Part shown: positions 13,345-26,802 of the stretch, one piece after another | How positions within the stretch are numbered: the stretch's first letter is position 1 | How the letters are laid out: each line of letters begins with the position of its first letter | Assembly: GCA_950295325.1 (NCBI GenBank) | Contig: OX485804.1 | Span: forward strand, 40,784,429 to 40,848,428 | Length of the DNA stretch: 64,000 nucleotides | Source: Polytrichum commune | Lineage: Eukaryota > Streptophyta > Polytrichopsida > Polytrichales > Polytrichaceae | Reading direction: 5' to 3' | The notes under the pieces: model-generated | Databases searched by the model: none | Told to the model about the DNA's origin: nothing | Seen by the model: the letters and a program-made list of their open reading frames with translations, nothing else | Program-made: the position numbers and the translations under genes

Positions 13345-13842
13345 GTGAAACCCAATTGCAATGATACGACCCTTGAACCCATAGGGTGCTTGTTTTTACA
13401 AGAACCTATACATACACGATCTATATTGGACAAAGATATTTGCATAGTTGCACAAAAAGGCATAATGATCACAAAATCCTCATTCACAAATATTGAGTGT
13501 AAGTTTTGCATGACATGGCACACCAATCTCAATGCTACTCTAGGTCATATAGTTAGTGGATTTTGCTTCAAAGCAAAAACATGTGACAAAGTAAAATGAG
13601 TTGCATCACCATTGTTCCTAGTTCTCCCATCAATGCAATTTTTTAATGAAGTTAAAATTATGAGAGTTGGGACAAACAATACTTACTTGACAAATGCATG
13701 TAAGACTTTATGCAGGAGCCTAGTTCCTTCGAGCTTCACGGCATTCAACACAAAGATTGATGACAAAACCGATGAAAATAAAAGCACAAGGAACAAGGTT
13801 GCAAATGATTGCACAAAACAAAACTTGCTCATCAATCAATGA
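13345..13842 (+). pseudogene. Possible decayed BED-zinc-finger (hAT-type) frame, copy I
   Basis: A frame with one internal stop (13597-13599) reads IECKFCMTWHTNLNATLGHI, then a Cys and DKV. The C-x2-C, T-x3-H and C-x-KV spacing resembles BED fingers of plant hAT transposases. The following KIDDKTDENKSTRNKVAND is basic and acidic as in the linker of such proteins. Counterparts exist at 28385-28860 and 50470-50870, also interrupted. No hAT catalytic or dimerisation region was found, so this is a weak call. Confidence 0.28.
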
Positions 13843-14429
13843 GTGGCACGACAACTAACTACCTCAGAGGCTAGAACGAGGGTTTATGAGTTGCTCTCAT
13901 TAGGGTTTGAGAATTGAGAGTGTGGAATTTCAACTCATGGACCTCACATTTCAGTACAGCTACCATACATTCTTATCCATAATATAAGTCGATATTTTTG
14001 TAAAAGTAGTGACATATCGTTCCTAAATATCCATGTCAATTGATGGGTGGTTTTATTTTATTTTATTGTTTCTTGTGAAGAATTTTTTTTTAAGTTGTCA
14101 TTCAAAGAACAAGTCAAGTTGAATTTTCTTATTTTTGTCGGTATTTTTGCCTTTCTGTCGGATGCAATTTCAAACTTCGTACAGGATGAATGATTCTTCT
14201 GGAGACATGCCTTCAAACAGGCTTGGGTGCTTTGCGTGCAGTGCTTCTTTACCTGCCCGCTAACTGTGACTACAGGGCCACAATATTTATCTGTCCAGTA
14301 TCTGTTAAAAATCAGTCAAATAAAAATCCACCGAGTTTCCAAAAATGGGTGCAAATGCAAGGTGACTACACTTTTTCCAAATCCCGAGGCATCTTCGACA
14401 GTCATGTGAATGCAACCATCAATGCTAGT

Positions 14430-14772
14430 TTATGTGGTGGCCAGTGGCTCTTTGAGCTTGAGCTGAGGGGCCAATCACACCAGACTTTCTGTTGGGTTCC
14501 AGCCGTGAAATTGTTAGGGATTATGTTGAGAAATAGATGCTGGCCCACCACTTTTTACACTATTACAGTCGGAGGTGCTGACGGATGGTGTCACAAGTGG
14601 TTGGTGTGATTAGCCCATGAGTTCTGACACCATCCATTGACATCTCTGATTGTAATAGTGTGAAAAGTGATGGGCGAGCATCTATTTCTCAACATAATCC
14701 CCGGCAATTTCATGGCTGAAACCAGACGAAAATTTTGGTATGATCGGGGCATGAGCCTCCACCAATCTTGTC
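14430..14772. repeat. Large fold-back repeat (copy I)
   Basis: Arms of roughly 150-165 bp (about 14430-14597 and 14622-14772) are inverted copies of each other with scattered mismatches, round a loop of about 24 bases. The innermost parts read ATGGTGTCACAA against TTCTGACACCAT. Also present in copy II, absent from copy III. Likely a fold-back MITE; it is the kind of structure that can feed small-RNA production. Confidence 0.75.
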
Positions 14773-16298
14773 GATATTAGTTTTATCATGAGCATAACAA
14801 AACTAATTATTTTCTTACCTACTTTAAGTTCATACCTAATTTTTACCTACTTTAAGATCATACCTAATTTTGAGTTTTCCATTAAATTCTCACGTAATGT
14901 AAAATAGTCGAAGTCGAGCTTGAATCAACAAACGGGATAATCTTTAGTTTGATTGGATAATTTGAAGTCTGAAGAATTTGTCTATCAGCAAAAAAAATAA
15001 AAAAAATCTAATTCTGTTTTTTTTCAAATTTGAATTGATGGCGAATAACATGATACCTAGGTCACTGGAATCAAATGATCTCACAAACGATAGGAAGTAT
15101 TGTCCATAGGGTGATATCTTATGAGGAGAAATTTACCTGATTGGTTTATAATTTACCTCCTATGTCTACTACACGCTTCTATTGCTCAAAGACGGACATG
15201 ATACCGATAGTGCAATCCACCCAATGACTTTCAAGTCACTACATGAATTGAGATTCCTTATCATGGGTTCAATTCCGTTAGACGGATTTGAAATCTATGA
15301 ATATGGATTGGAAATCTTCAATCATAATATATCATAAAACTATTCAATGGCAGAGAAGCATGAGTCTTTAAATTCAGTCTGAATCTCGCACTAGAATGGG
15401 AGATCTATGGTTATATTCTCACACCACTTAATAATGTTATGCCTATTAAATGGCAGTCGAATATTTTTTGTTATAAAGATAGGTGAAAGTAGTCTATAAT
15501 TTGAGCAGTTGGTGGGCTTTGCCTGCGCTGCTCAGGCGAGGTTTGTCCTAGTTGCACAAGTATGTACCGACATTTCTTTGATTGTCCAAAGCTGTTCAAG
15601 CGCAATCGATCCAGTGGATTGTTTTTGTGCAGAGATTGACATGATTTGGAGGTTTCCAGCGAATTATGCGAGCCGGTAGAGCACTTGTGTAGGAGCTAGC
15701 ATGGCTAGCTTTGAATTAGCTCTATAGTACTATCAGGTCTGTGCGTTTTCTCGCAGTCTCCGATTTTCTTTTTCTAGACTTTGGAGATTGTTTGAAGATG
15801 ATGATCCGTGATGATCGGTGTCTATTGCAGAAGCTTTAAGGTGTGTGGTTGTTACTCCGTTCATTTTCCATGTTCTCCAACTTCTACAGATTAGATGTAC
15901 AGAACAAAACTTGTGTTGCATTAGTAAATCTACTATGAAGCACCAGAAAAATTCGGATTCAGAAATTGGCCTCCCTTGATAAACTTATAGTTATCGGAAG
16001 TGCATGTAGTTTGTTGATTTCTTAGCTAAATACATAGGTCCTCCCAATTGTGTTTATTGTTGAGTGTGGAGTAGTTTATAAAATCTCAAAGACGTAATCC
16101 TATATCTTTTAATCATGTGCATCTATGATGTTTGTTCTCCGATCCTCACTGAACCACACACCAATCAAATATAGGTGTCGTCCGATGAAGAAAAGTAATC
16201 AAATAACACCTTCATACCTCTCATGCACTCCTTGATCGCACTAATCAGAAATTCATTGAAATAAAAAAAAAAGATATGAATGGGTATCAATTTTACAG

Positions 16299-19200
16299 GT
16301 GGAGAGTAACACTCTTGGACCCGAAGGCGCAACTTCGAAATCGTCGAACATATATGTGCATGCAAGCGACCATAGAGTTTTTCAAATTGGGCGACACAAG
16401 CAAGCCGATTCTACGAAAGGAAATTATTAATTAGAGACTAGATCACAATTGCAAGATGGGATCACGAGGCCCAGATTGGAGTCCCGAAGAAACGTTGCTG
16501 CTGGCGCAGATGAAGCAGGAGGCCGTGATGTCCAACAAGAAACAACGAGTGTGGATGTGCATTAGTATTGCTCTTTCCAGGCAGTTCAACCGTGCGAGAT
16601 CGGAAGTCCAGTGCCAACGTAGATGGGACACACTCAAAAAAGTGTACAAGAAAATCGAAGCGCATTGCGCGGGAGGGAGTGAAGATGCACATCGGCATCT
16701 GGATCAACAGACATTGGACTCGCTGGAGTTGGATACTGCCTATCGTGAGGATTGGTACACCATCTTGAAGCAAGTCTGCCTGGTTGAAGAGGATCGACAT
16801 CCTAAGAAGAGAATTCGGCGTCCTCCGACAAATAACAACAACAATTCAACAATTCCTGATCAGGCTGTGAGTTTTGTTCCTCTCAATGCCTTTGCTTTTT
16901 CTTTGAACTGAATGAACCACTGTACTTTATTGTCATGTATAAAACATACGAGACCACCAGGATCAAGAGCAGAGAGAGGGGCAACTCTCTCGGCTGCACT
17001 TGGTGGAACCACACAACCCCAAGTAGATTAACTTATCTCCTCAGCATGATTTACAAGGCCAACATTGAGCGTCCTAGTATTCCTAGACAACTTCCTAATG
17101 CTGAACTATGGTGATTAAGTTTTTTGTCTACCCCTCCATATCATGTTGAAAGTTCATTGTAAATGTAAGCTTTTCAACCTCTTCTTTAAGGCTTTCTCCC
17201 GAGCGATACATGCATAGTCTAGAAGCCCTTGCCAAATGATTTGCTTGCCCCAATCCCCCCTTTATAGAACATGTTTACTACTTAGTGATTTGGTACTTAT
17301 TGCCTTGGCTTTCGTTTAAAAGTGCCCAATTTGCTATACTTAAGATTCACATTCAAGCTCTATGTTGTTTCGTATCATGAATCACTGAGGAATAGCCTAA
17401 TTTCGTGTTGTCAGGTCACTCCAACCGCACCGAATGCACACAAGGCCATATCATGCTCACCAACTTTGGAGGCACAAAGTGTCTCAACGGAAGTAGAGGA
17501 CTTAAAATACGAGATTGAGCGCCTAAAGGCTCTAGTGATGCAAAGAAATCAACAGATTCTGCAACAAAATCAACAGATTCTGCAACTAATCCAACAGCAA
17601 CAGGACCCTTCACCTCATCAGGTATATATTCCATTGTACTGGCTATCGATTTCAGTTATACGTGGGTTCATGATGTTCATTCACATGATTGATACTTTGT
17701 AATAGTGTTTCCCTTCAGATTTCCAAAATCTAGTTTGCCTTCTGGGCATTATTGATTGATCTTGAGAGAACTGTGATGTAATATATCAGTTGCTCATGAC
17801 TGTAGTAGCCAAGTAGTAAGATCAAGGACTATTTTTTACACGAGTTGTTCAGAAAGCACAACATATAATATTACATAAGATAGCTCCACCTAACACCAAC
17901 ACCGAAGCATTCACTACAAACATATGAGGCCTATGCAATTGTCCTACATCTGTAAAAGAACAATGCAAGTCTATCATAATGATAGATTTGTATAATTCTT
18001 TGTGATGTAAGACAGTTTCCAGTGACATAGGTCAATTGTCCCAAGACTCATATCCTTGTAATAACTAGGATTTAAGAATATTTGGACTTATGAGGGAATT
18101 TTGGACAACCGTAAATATGATGTACACTAGATCACAAACTACACAAATATGATGGTTGGTGAATGTGAAATACAAACACTCAAAATTGTGGTTGTTATGT
18201 TGTTGCTTTTGTTCTTGTCGTTTGATGTTTATGTCCCCACAAGTTCACATCCCTTATTATTTTTGGACAAGGGATTTGTCCAAATATACTTAAATGACAG
18301 TCTAGTGCTTATTCTAGAAATTTGTCAAGAATCTCTCGTTGATGAGAGCCTTCATGTATGAGATATTCTTGCAAGGCCTAGATTTCCGTTCTAGAATCAT
18401 GATGTCAACACCCTCCCGCTTCATTCAAGTGGTCATATAGGTTTGGTGCTATATTTTTATGATATTGAGATACCTTAGGTCTTTTTCAAGTGTCATGACA
18501 ACAACAAGGTCTTGACTTAGTACAACTGACCTTCATCACCATCTTAAGTTTTCTCTTCAAAGCAACTAAAAATCACAGAGATTGGCATTTTAAGTTTCAC
18601 AATCAAAGTTGAGATGCAAAAGTTCAAAGAAGCCAAAGTTCAAATTCCATGTCCCTTTAAGTGATCACACAAGCATTCGCAATTGTGTTCATCCTTAAAC
18701 ATGAATCGGTTAACATATGTTGATCTCACATAATTCAATCTCATTGTAACACATGTCATTTTGGTGTCCATTCTTAACTACAATACTCAAAACAGAGGTG
18801 TCCACATAAAAATGGCACATACATTATTTTGCTTGGACAACCTAACTTATTTGGTGATGGAACGCTTCTGTTTTTCCTCAACACCAGATGATACAATGGC
18901 CTCAACTGGATCTGAAGCCCAAGGAAAACTTCAAAATGCCTTCTGGAGATTCCTCAGGACCAGGCGAGATGACGGAGTTCATTGAGCTTCCTGCCAAGGT
19001 TTTTTCGCCTGAAACAATGCCTGGTGTGGAAGGTATACCTGATACAAGCTTAGAGTATTGCAGGACAAATGTCCAACGTGGCCGCACCCAATTTTTAGGG
19101 CAACATGACCCTATTGATTCTGCTACAAACTTGAGCACAAATCCTGCACTCTTTGGGAGACAATCTATGCCTCAGTCCCGGTCGACCTACTGTGATGAGC

Positions 19201-20463
19201 GGAAAACTACACTCACAGTCCATCCTCGGTTCATGAGCAAAGAGACACAAATGGTTTCAACCAGTAACCAAGTACGTTTTCTTTCTCTCAAACTACCCCA
19301 AAGATGAATTTTGTAAATGCTTTAGTTCTGGACCACATGAACAAACAAGAAAAATTATGGTGTACTGGAATGAAATGGACTCTAAAGTCCAAGAAGTCAA
19401 AAGACTTATGGGATTGGACGTACGTCAAGGTGGGGTCAAAACTGCCAATTTTTCAGGACTAAAGGTGTGCAGCAACCTCTATGGACTACATAACATGTGA
19501 GAGGAGAGTGGATGATAAGTTGTAATAATGTAGCAACTACTATATGTTACACCTACAAGGGTTAGCGTCTTTAGAACATGGTTTTGAGTTGCTAAAACAT
19601 TTTTTAAGAAGCCTTATTTTAAAACAATTTTGAGATTTTAGGCTATTCTATAAATTTTCTTAGAAGTGAGAAAATACGTGGGGTGTGTGATCAGTGAATC
19701 TTGCAAATTTTGGAAAAGAAAAGAAAAGAATTAATTAATTGAAAAAACTGAGTTGTTCAGTTTTTAAAACACTACCATTTGAAAGTGTTGAACTACGTAA
19801 TTCAAACACACAATGGATTCCTATCCTCAATGCCCTCTTTCCAAGTCTCATGTTGCTCCTTATGATGAACTCAACAAACAATCTAGAAATTATAAGCATC
19901 CCTTAAAATTGATTAGAAACAATTGTTCTTTACAGGAGTGTTGCCACCCCGGGCTCTAACAGTTGCCTCTAAGCTTGAAGAACGAATAAGAATAGACATG
20001 ACAATCACAGGATAATGACATGATATCCATTTCATCCAGCAATTTTGCTTGTGAATAATGGACTTATATTAAGATTTGTAGTAACCATGTCATGAGGTGG
20101 GATTAAGATCTACCACTATGAATTTGTGGTTGAATCATCCTAACTCAATCTCACAAGACTAATTCAAGGTCTCATTCTCGTCCTGACTCAACTATGCGAG
20201 TATCAGACTTCTCCTAGCTATTCTGCGGTTTCCAACGTTATTCACCTTCAACGCACATCAGCTGCCACGAACCCATTTACAGAGGCTCATACATGGCTTA
20301 TTTGTGTATGCAGGTGTCAAAGCCAGTCACTATTTCCTTGAAGTCAGCACCGGTGTCCGATGAGAAGCCCTTCAATCCTCGGTTTGCTGAAACCAACCAA
20401 CCCACCACAGACGGATTGACGGAGCGTCTGACCCAATTGAGTATATCGATCTCCAAAGATTAG
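16299..20463 (+). CDS. Trihelix (Myb/SANT-like) protein, copy I, shortened
   Basis: Paralogue of the copy III gene. Exons: 16299-16866 (ATG at 16456), 17415-17621, 18888-19271 and 20314-20463, all in phase, giving about 383 aa. The DNA-binding domain is whole: WSPEETLLL, then QCQRRWDTLKKVYKKI. Upstream of the ATG the frame is open back to a TTTTACAG acceptor but is cut by a TAG, where copy III has AAG, just before the conserved LDHNCK-M. Either translation starts at 16456 or the copy is damaged. Compared with copy III, it lacks 10 codons in the basic region and lacks the coiled-coil exon seen at 57914-58081. It has one base fewer in the last exon, so the frame hits TAG at 20461. Its Q-rich exon has one extra 7-codon unit relative to copy II. 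It could still make a DNA-binding protein with a shortened tail. Confidence 0.58.
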
Positions 20464-20677
20464 CAGACCCTCCTCCTTCCCAAAGCATGGGCTTAGCCAA
20501 GAGTACATTAACTTCTGGAGCCATGGCAGACAACTCGAGCCAAATGTGTGTGACAGATCTGGGCATCCACAAATCTTCATCAGCTATGGTGTCCATGAAA
20601 CCCAAGGTTGCGGCGAGCCATCGGTAAATGTGTGCTCCACACATTCGTGAAGGCATTCTTCCATTACTATGCCTCTC

Positions 20678-21188
20678 GATCGATCGATGACAATTTACCT
20701 TTTCTTCCACAAACAACACTAATCTCTTCTACTCATACAATCATCAATCTCTGTTCAATCCCATTTTGTTCTTGCTCATTTCTGAGGCACTCGTACATAT
20801 ATACAAGCTTTCATTGTCACAACTTCAATCAACTTCTCTTTCTCTCAATTCTCGTGCATTTAGACAACTTACTCACCATTTCAACTTAATCAACTATTCT
20901 CACAACTCGGATTCAATCCAATGCTATCACACCAGAGACGATAGTTTTTAATTTCACATATTCAACCTTGACAAGAAAATTATGCTACTGGAGGCCCACA
21001 GTTTATATATCTTGTACTCAAAGATAATCATAAGCTTTATCACAACGTTGTAATCCCACAATCCTTGTGGCGGTTGCTATTTGGTTCACAGAAAATAGTT
21101 TAACTATTGATCTTGCAGAATCTTTGTGTTGAAGGAGACAAATCCAGTTAGGTTTACCGATGTGCTCAAGTTGCCTAAGAAATGCCTC
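20678..21188. other. Junction spacer between copies I and II
   Basis: Unique sequence beginning with a GATCGATCGATGA run where homology to copy III ends. GCCTCTC occurs at both of its edges (20671-20677 and just before 21191). No gene. Confidence 0.55.
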
Positions 21189-21712
21189 TCATTGCTTGCC
21201 CACCTTGCCTCTTTATGGTGAGGAGGAAGATGATAGTTCTAACCAACTAAGGACTCCTAAGCCCTTGATTATAGTTCTAACCGCTTAACTCCATCCATAG
21301 TTCACTCCTTTCATCCATCTAATTGCAAATTCCATCAAAGTGTCACTAAAATGTATGTAGTGAAATTATTAGCCTAAAATTTTGGCTCAAAGTATATGAG
21401 CCTTGAAGGGACATTTCTCTTAAATTGTTACCAATGTACAACCATCCTAGATTTGCATTCCACAAATGAAGAGACATCCTACAAAAAGGTTTTGACCACT
21501 TTGCACTCGATTTCCATTCTAGTCACACATAACGTTAAAAAATGGAAAACAATGAAATTAAGTGGGTTTGGCCACAAAGAGTGGCGTGAAATTTGTGCAA
21601 TATGTTTTTACGAGATGGAGTAGAGGAATGATGAGGAATTCAAGATGCTTTGTAATTTGATTCCTTATAAATAATTAGTTACATGTTCCCAAAGAGGCAA
21701 GTAAGTCAACCC

Positions 21713-22375
21713 CTCGGGGAGTTCATTGTGATAATATTAGAAAACAACGTGCGGGAAAATATAGGGTAATTTATATTCACAAAAGGAAAAACTTAGAATT
21801 TTCTTAGAAGTAATATAGGTGAGTATGTATTATAAAATTTATATTATAAATAATATAGGCTTGATACAAATAACACATATTTTTTAAATATTTGTAAAAA
21901 TATACCGTAGGATTCAAGGATCCTAGGTTTTTTTGAAATAGGGTGCCTTTTGTGTTCAGAAGCGGGAAGATTTTGGATGAAAAACTACGTCAATTCAGTT
22001 GAAACTCAGTACCATTGTGTTTAATTGTGCGTGTAACTTGATTGAGGAACATGGGCTGATTTTGTTGTTTGAAACTGTTTATGAACACTCTTAATGTAAA
22101 AACCTTGTTGTGCCTTGGATTTTGGTGACTTAGTACTTTGAATGCTCTTAAACCCTTTGGAGAAAAATCAAATAATTATAATGAACATACCTAGCTTAAA
22201 ATTAGAGCTTCATCAAATTTCAAAGTAATTATAGGGTCATTTTAAAAACAAGAAATGAGCAAATTATATAATAATACGGTACCAAAAATTAAGGATGGAT
22301 AATTAAATACCCCTTGAATAAATACCCTTGTCACGCACGTGTATACATATATACATGTCTAGTGAACTCCCCGAG
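21713..22375. mobile_element. CTCGGGG MITE, 663 bp (copy II only)
   Basis: Ends CTCGGGGAGTTCA and TGAACTCCCCGAG, 8-bp duplication GTCAACCC (21705-21712, 22376-22383). Copy I shows the empty site. The interior is AT-rich without a gene; subterminal ACGTG-containing sequence recalls the member at 26517. Confidence 0.86.
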
Positions 22376-22467
22376 GTCAACCCCCCTACTTGCATGATAA
22401 AGTCTCCCTAATTTGATCATTAAAATATCTTGCTCTGCATACAAAAGCACACAAAATGGTTAACTTA

Positions 22468-23988
22468 GGGCCGCTTTACACTACGGTGGAGAAGTGCACC
22501 GGCCGGTCAAGAATTTTAGCCCAAGACATGGTTATTTGAGGCGAGGGATGGTATGCCGGAGAAGATGAAAAGACAATAAAATAATGCCTTAAGAAGTCTT
22601 GACCGGCCATAGTGTAACGACCTACAAGAGAACTGTATTGGACAACTTCACCAAGAGTAGAAGTCCACCGGACTACTTCACAAAACGGTCATAGCCGGCC
22701 ATAGTAGAAACCTTACCCCCTAAATGACCATTGTATTGATATTTTAAAAAACTGTATTGATCAAAAAATAAAATGCATATGGCAATGTTTTAGAACTTCA
22801 TTCATGATAGGAATTTATTTGAAAATGTTCCACCTCTATAATAAATCCAAATTAAGGTAAATAAGTAGGTAACATTATCTTCTTATTGAAATTTAAAGAA
22901 ATTACATGTTGGTATAGTCCAACCTTGTGAATATGACACTCATTTATAGGACACCCTTGATATTATGACACATTTTTGTGAGACCAAACTTTTTAGTTCA
23001 AAACTCCCTCTTTTATACGACTACAACACTCGATAATGCAACATTTAGAATCTCCGTTTTGTCAGATGAAAGGGGTAGTTAATGCTAGAATTCCTTTCAT
23101 CTATATTATGTACATCTAAAATACATCTATTTTCACTTGGGAACTACTTGGGGATTTCACTTATTGTTGGGAACTTAATGGTAATTAGGGTTACTAGTGT
23201 AGAATGGACATGGTTAGGGTGAGAGTGGCCTCCTGCCTAGTATGTTGCCTTGTACACAAGTGATATAGTTTCACCAGTATCTTGATGCTAAACGTCATGC
23301 ATCATTATTGTCTAGTTTCTTATTAGAGAAACTCTTTATATTTTCGTATTAATGAAATTATTGGTTTCCAAAAGTTAGATGGGAATTTAGATAAGATGAA
23401 AGTTGCTAACTTGGGTAGACAACACCAAAGATCTTTGGACTCTTATTTTAAGAGTTCTTGAGAATATTTGTATTTGTTTGGAGTTATAAGTTATTATTTC
23501 ATACCATCTATATTGCTTAAACTCGTTGTCTATATATTTTTAGCTCATATTACTTATGTTTTTGTATTCCCTTGATAATACGACAACTTCAAGTCATTTG
23601 TCATATTAATGAGAAGACAACACCTCAATAATACAACATTTTTGTGTTTCCCAAACATGTCATAATAAAGAGGGAGAACAATAGTGCAAAGATTTCTCTA
23701 AGAAAGAAATATTTTATTGAAGTTGGAGTTCTCCGGAGGCCAAGTTTCTTGTCCGAGGCTTTAAGGTTGCCCAAGAAACTTGACCTCCGGAGAACTCCCC
23801 TTCAAAAAAGTTTCGCCATGTTGGCAACCATGTCATTTTTTCATCCATGTACAAATCCTCCACCAAAGGACTCTTGGCCGTAGTGTAAACCACCACCAGA
23901 CAAGAGTTTCACTCGTGGCCAATCAGATTTCAGAATTCCCCTAGAATTCTTGACCTGAGGACTTCTCCACTGTAGTGTAAAGCGGCCC
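22468..23988. mobile_element. GGGCCGC Harbinger-like element, 1.5 kb (copy II)
   Basis: Left end GGGCCGCTTTACACTACGGT, right end its near-complement, inserted at TTA where copy I reads CTTAATG. The right flank is TTC in copy II but TTA in copy III, where the same element survives from its interior to 45375. No transposase frame remains. The right part holds a 27-bp-arm hairpin at 23725-23798. Confidence 0.8.
23725..23798. repeat. Hairpin with 27-bp arms
   Basis: Arms 23725-23751 and 23772-23798 pair with one mismatch, around a 20-base loop. The copy III equivalent is 45111-45184. The size is in the range of small-RNA precursor stems, but it lies within a transposon and nothing shows processing. 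Confidence 0.7.
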
Positions 23989-25087
23989 TTCATGGCACCC
24001 AAAAGTGATCCCCTGTGGTGTGAAACATCCAGCCAATCACTGCATCCGGCCTATTACTACACCCTTTTCAGACCACAACTTTTATATTTAATCATTTTGA
24101 ACCCACACAAGAATTATCCCACTCCTAGTCCAGATCATCGTTTTCCGTTTAGCCGCCATCCCTTAGGTAGTATCAGAATCATAATCGGAACATAGCTATA
24201 GAATTCTGACAATCCACATTTTGTGGAGTTGTCACAGTGCAATGCGCATTGCACAGGATACCCATTTGTTATAGAAAATTCTATGTTTAATTGGCATGAA
24301 AACTGGTCAAACTTGACCGCAAAATTCGAGAGAAAATTATCACAAAGTACAGTACAAAAGTGTATGATACACTAGATATGATATCTATTTGTCACCAATT
24401 GTAATTGTCTTGCTCAAAACTAATTGTAAACCACGGTGTAGTGTCACCAACACTAAATGTTAACCCAACATTCTTTGTCATTCCTTGTGAATGTTTTGAA
24501 GGACTCTACATTTACAGTGTTGCGGTTACTATCACTTCCCAAGAGATTTTTCATCCAAACATCCATCACCCATGACAATATTTCATCACAAGTTGCTGAC
24601 AAGAGGAGGTAGGGTTTTGGCCAATGGATGAACTCATCCATCATCCATGACAATGTTTATTCACTTATTCATAAGAGTTGTCATCCAAAAAGTTACCATC
24701 ATGAGATACTCCTTTGGTAAGATGAATTCACAGAAGTGCAAACTCAATTTCATGATTTCACATACCAATTTTGCAACACGTTCTACCGATTTCATTGGAA
24801 TCATGAACCAATTTCATTATATAGACAACCAACTTAACTCAAATTCTCAACCAATTTCATGAAGTAGATAACTTTACTTCACGAAGAACTATACATCATG
24901 TATAAGAATTTTCAAATCGTTCCCCATGACTAACTTTACCAAAATATTTATTGACAGAGATTGACCTCTCATCTAATCTTGGACCATGTTTGCAGTGATT
25001 ACTTGTACATCATCACCAATGTGACCTAATAATCTTAAAGTAATAATTTGACACTCTCAAATCCACAAGATTGCGCACTCCAACTAC

Positions 25088-26301
25088 CACTACAAGGAAA
25101 GTGGTCCTCTTTGACATGTGGCCCATGACATGAAATTTTTTCATGTTGGAGTTTTGAGCTCCGCGCTTGAGTTTTGACATATTTCTTGCATGTATGGGAG
25201 TTATGTCACTTTCATGTCATGCAAAAGGTCCGTGAAGGAATGTTCTATATTTATTTAGTTTTATAGATCTTCTAGGTAGATCTAGACCTAGATGTGAGTC
25301 ACCTTCTTCATTAATTATTAAGGTAGGAGAGAGGCAATTACCGCTTACAAGTGTATCTTTCATTCATCCAACATTAAAGCAATGTAATAATAGATCGTAA
25401 ATAATAAACTCTATATATTTCATAATAAATAGAAAATAGAAAATTAAATTAATAATAACATACCATAAATAGTAAATGTATAGTTTTAAAAGTAAATATT
25501 AATCATTAAATAATATAAATAAATAATGATATTAAATAAAAATAAAAGACGGTAACTAGTAAATGATGTACTATAAAAGTAAATAATAATCTATAAACAG
25601 TAAATTATAGACCGTAAAAAGTAAATAATAGACAGTAAATAGTAAATAATGGGCAGAAAACAACAAATGGTGGGAAATAAACAATATATAGTAAATAGTA
25701 AATATCAAAAATTAAATATTTGAAAATAAATATTACACGGTAAATATCAGACAGTAAATATCATACAATAAAATAAGATAGTAAATAGTCAAAGGAAGGC
25801 AGTAAATTATATACACTAAATAATAGGTAGTAGAGAGAAAATAGTGGCCTTAGTCTAGAAAGGTTTGAAGCACTCCATATATATTATGTGTAATGTGATG
25901 ACTTAATGGTTAAGGCACATGTGTGGGTGTCACTAGGTGCAAGGTTCGAACCCCTTGGCCGCCATCCTTGGCCTCGCCACCTAGGTGAGTGGTAGGTAGT
26001 CTATTCTTGTAGGTGAGGTATAGGTTGAGGGTTATTTGGGAGGGGTTAGAAGGCGCAGACCTGCCAACCATCAATATATGATTTTTAATGATATATATAT
26101 AATTAAATTAAATTACCTCTGAACTATCTATCTATATATATATATATGTATAAAAAATTATCTGTGTTAGATAATAGCATTGTTCCTAGATCACACGATG
26201 TCTACAGTGGCTACAACCTTCATGACATGTGTCTTGGTTGCAGAAAAGTGTTGATTTTACTGTCCTTGTGATGTGCAAATGGACCCCCTTTCCTTGTAGT
26301 G
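25088..26301. mobile_element. Non-autonomous CACTA element A (1.2 kb)
   Basis: Starts CACTACAAGGAAAG and ends CTTTCCTTGTAGTG, with TAC on both sides. Copies I and III have the uninterrupted site (CCAACTAYATTGGG). It has no coding capacity. The centre is an AT-rich array of GTAAATA-like units, and near its right end is a tRNA-like A/B-box pair. It is inverted relative to element B at 45633. Confidence 0.88.
25905..25965 (+). repeat. tRNA-like (SINE-type) segment inside CACTA element A
   Basis: Shows TAATGGTTAAGGC and, 28 bases on, GGTTCGAACCC, close to the A and B boxes of RNA polymerase III promoters. The counterpart in element B is at 46021-46075 on the opposite strand, with more decayed boxes. 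It does not fold as a complete tRNA gene by eye. Confidence 0.4.
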
Positions 26302-26516
26302 TACATTGGGTTTGTGTTGCTTGCTTCGATGTACAATATTCAAAGAGCAGAGGAAAATTGATAGTGTTATCTTCTAGCTTTGAGATACTATAATGAAAGA
26401 CCAAAGAGAAATTGCCGTCAAGACTAGAGGCTTCCAGGTAAACACAAAGCAAAGAGCAACCAACGAGCAACAAGAAGGCAAAGAATGAGAAAACAAGAGA
26501 TGAGAAATTGAGAAGT

Positions 26517-26802
26517 CTCGGGGGGTTCACTCCCTCTTATATTTTGCATACACGTGCGTTTGGGGCCTATTTATTGGGGGGCTATTTACCTTGCAGATAA
26601 GATTATAAGGTATGGTATTTTTCAAAATAAAGGTGTGATGATATTTTACATGTGATGGTATTTTACATGTAATCCTTTTTCATTATTTTAAAACCCCCTG
26701 TATTATATGTAATTTTTTTACAAAATTATCTACAATGAATATATTAGACCCTATTTTTTATCACACGTTGTTCTACGATTTTTCGCCAGTGAACCCCCCG
26801 AG
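26517..26802. mobile_element. CTCGGGG MITE, 286 bp (copy II only)
   Basis: Terminal repeats CTCGGGGGGTTCACT and AGTGAACCCCCCGAG, 8-bp duplication TGAGAAGT (26509-26516, 26803-26810). The empty site is in copy III near 48190. No coding capacity. Confidence 0.88.

Larger units (their letters stand above)
9732..20677 (+). repeat. Segmental duplication, copy I
   Basis: First of three direct copies. It starts at a TCATTGCTT shared with 21189 and ends after GCCTCTC, shared with the end of copy III. The order of landmarks is the same as in copies II and III: an AT-rich spacer, the conserved 11.0-13.9 kb stretch without a clear gene, a decayed BED-like frame and the trihelix gene. Insertions specific to this copy: the Harbinger-like MITE at 10540-10966. 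Outside the listed features I see no gene between 9732 and 16298. Confidence 0.88.

Noticed and set aside
14190..14609. 139-codon plus-strand frame upstream of trihelix copy I
   Set aside because: It runs through the arm of the fold-back repeat and is broken in copy II and different in copy III.
15733..15921. Minus-strand frame ending LQSLEKENRRLRENAQT, present in all copies
   Set aside because: Coiled-coil-like but only 62 codons, opposite the trihelix gene direction, with no exon partners; conservation is explained by the recent duplication.
25400..25860. Possible CRISPR-like array of GTAAATA units
   Set aside because: Units are short, irregular and AT-rich without spacers, inside a CACTA element of a plant genome.
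25905..25965. Functional tRNA gene
   Set aside because: A and B boxes are present but no complete cloverleaf with acceptor stem could be paired by eye.
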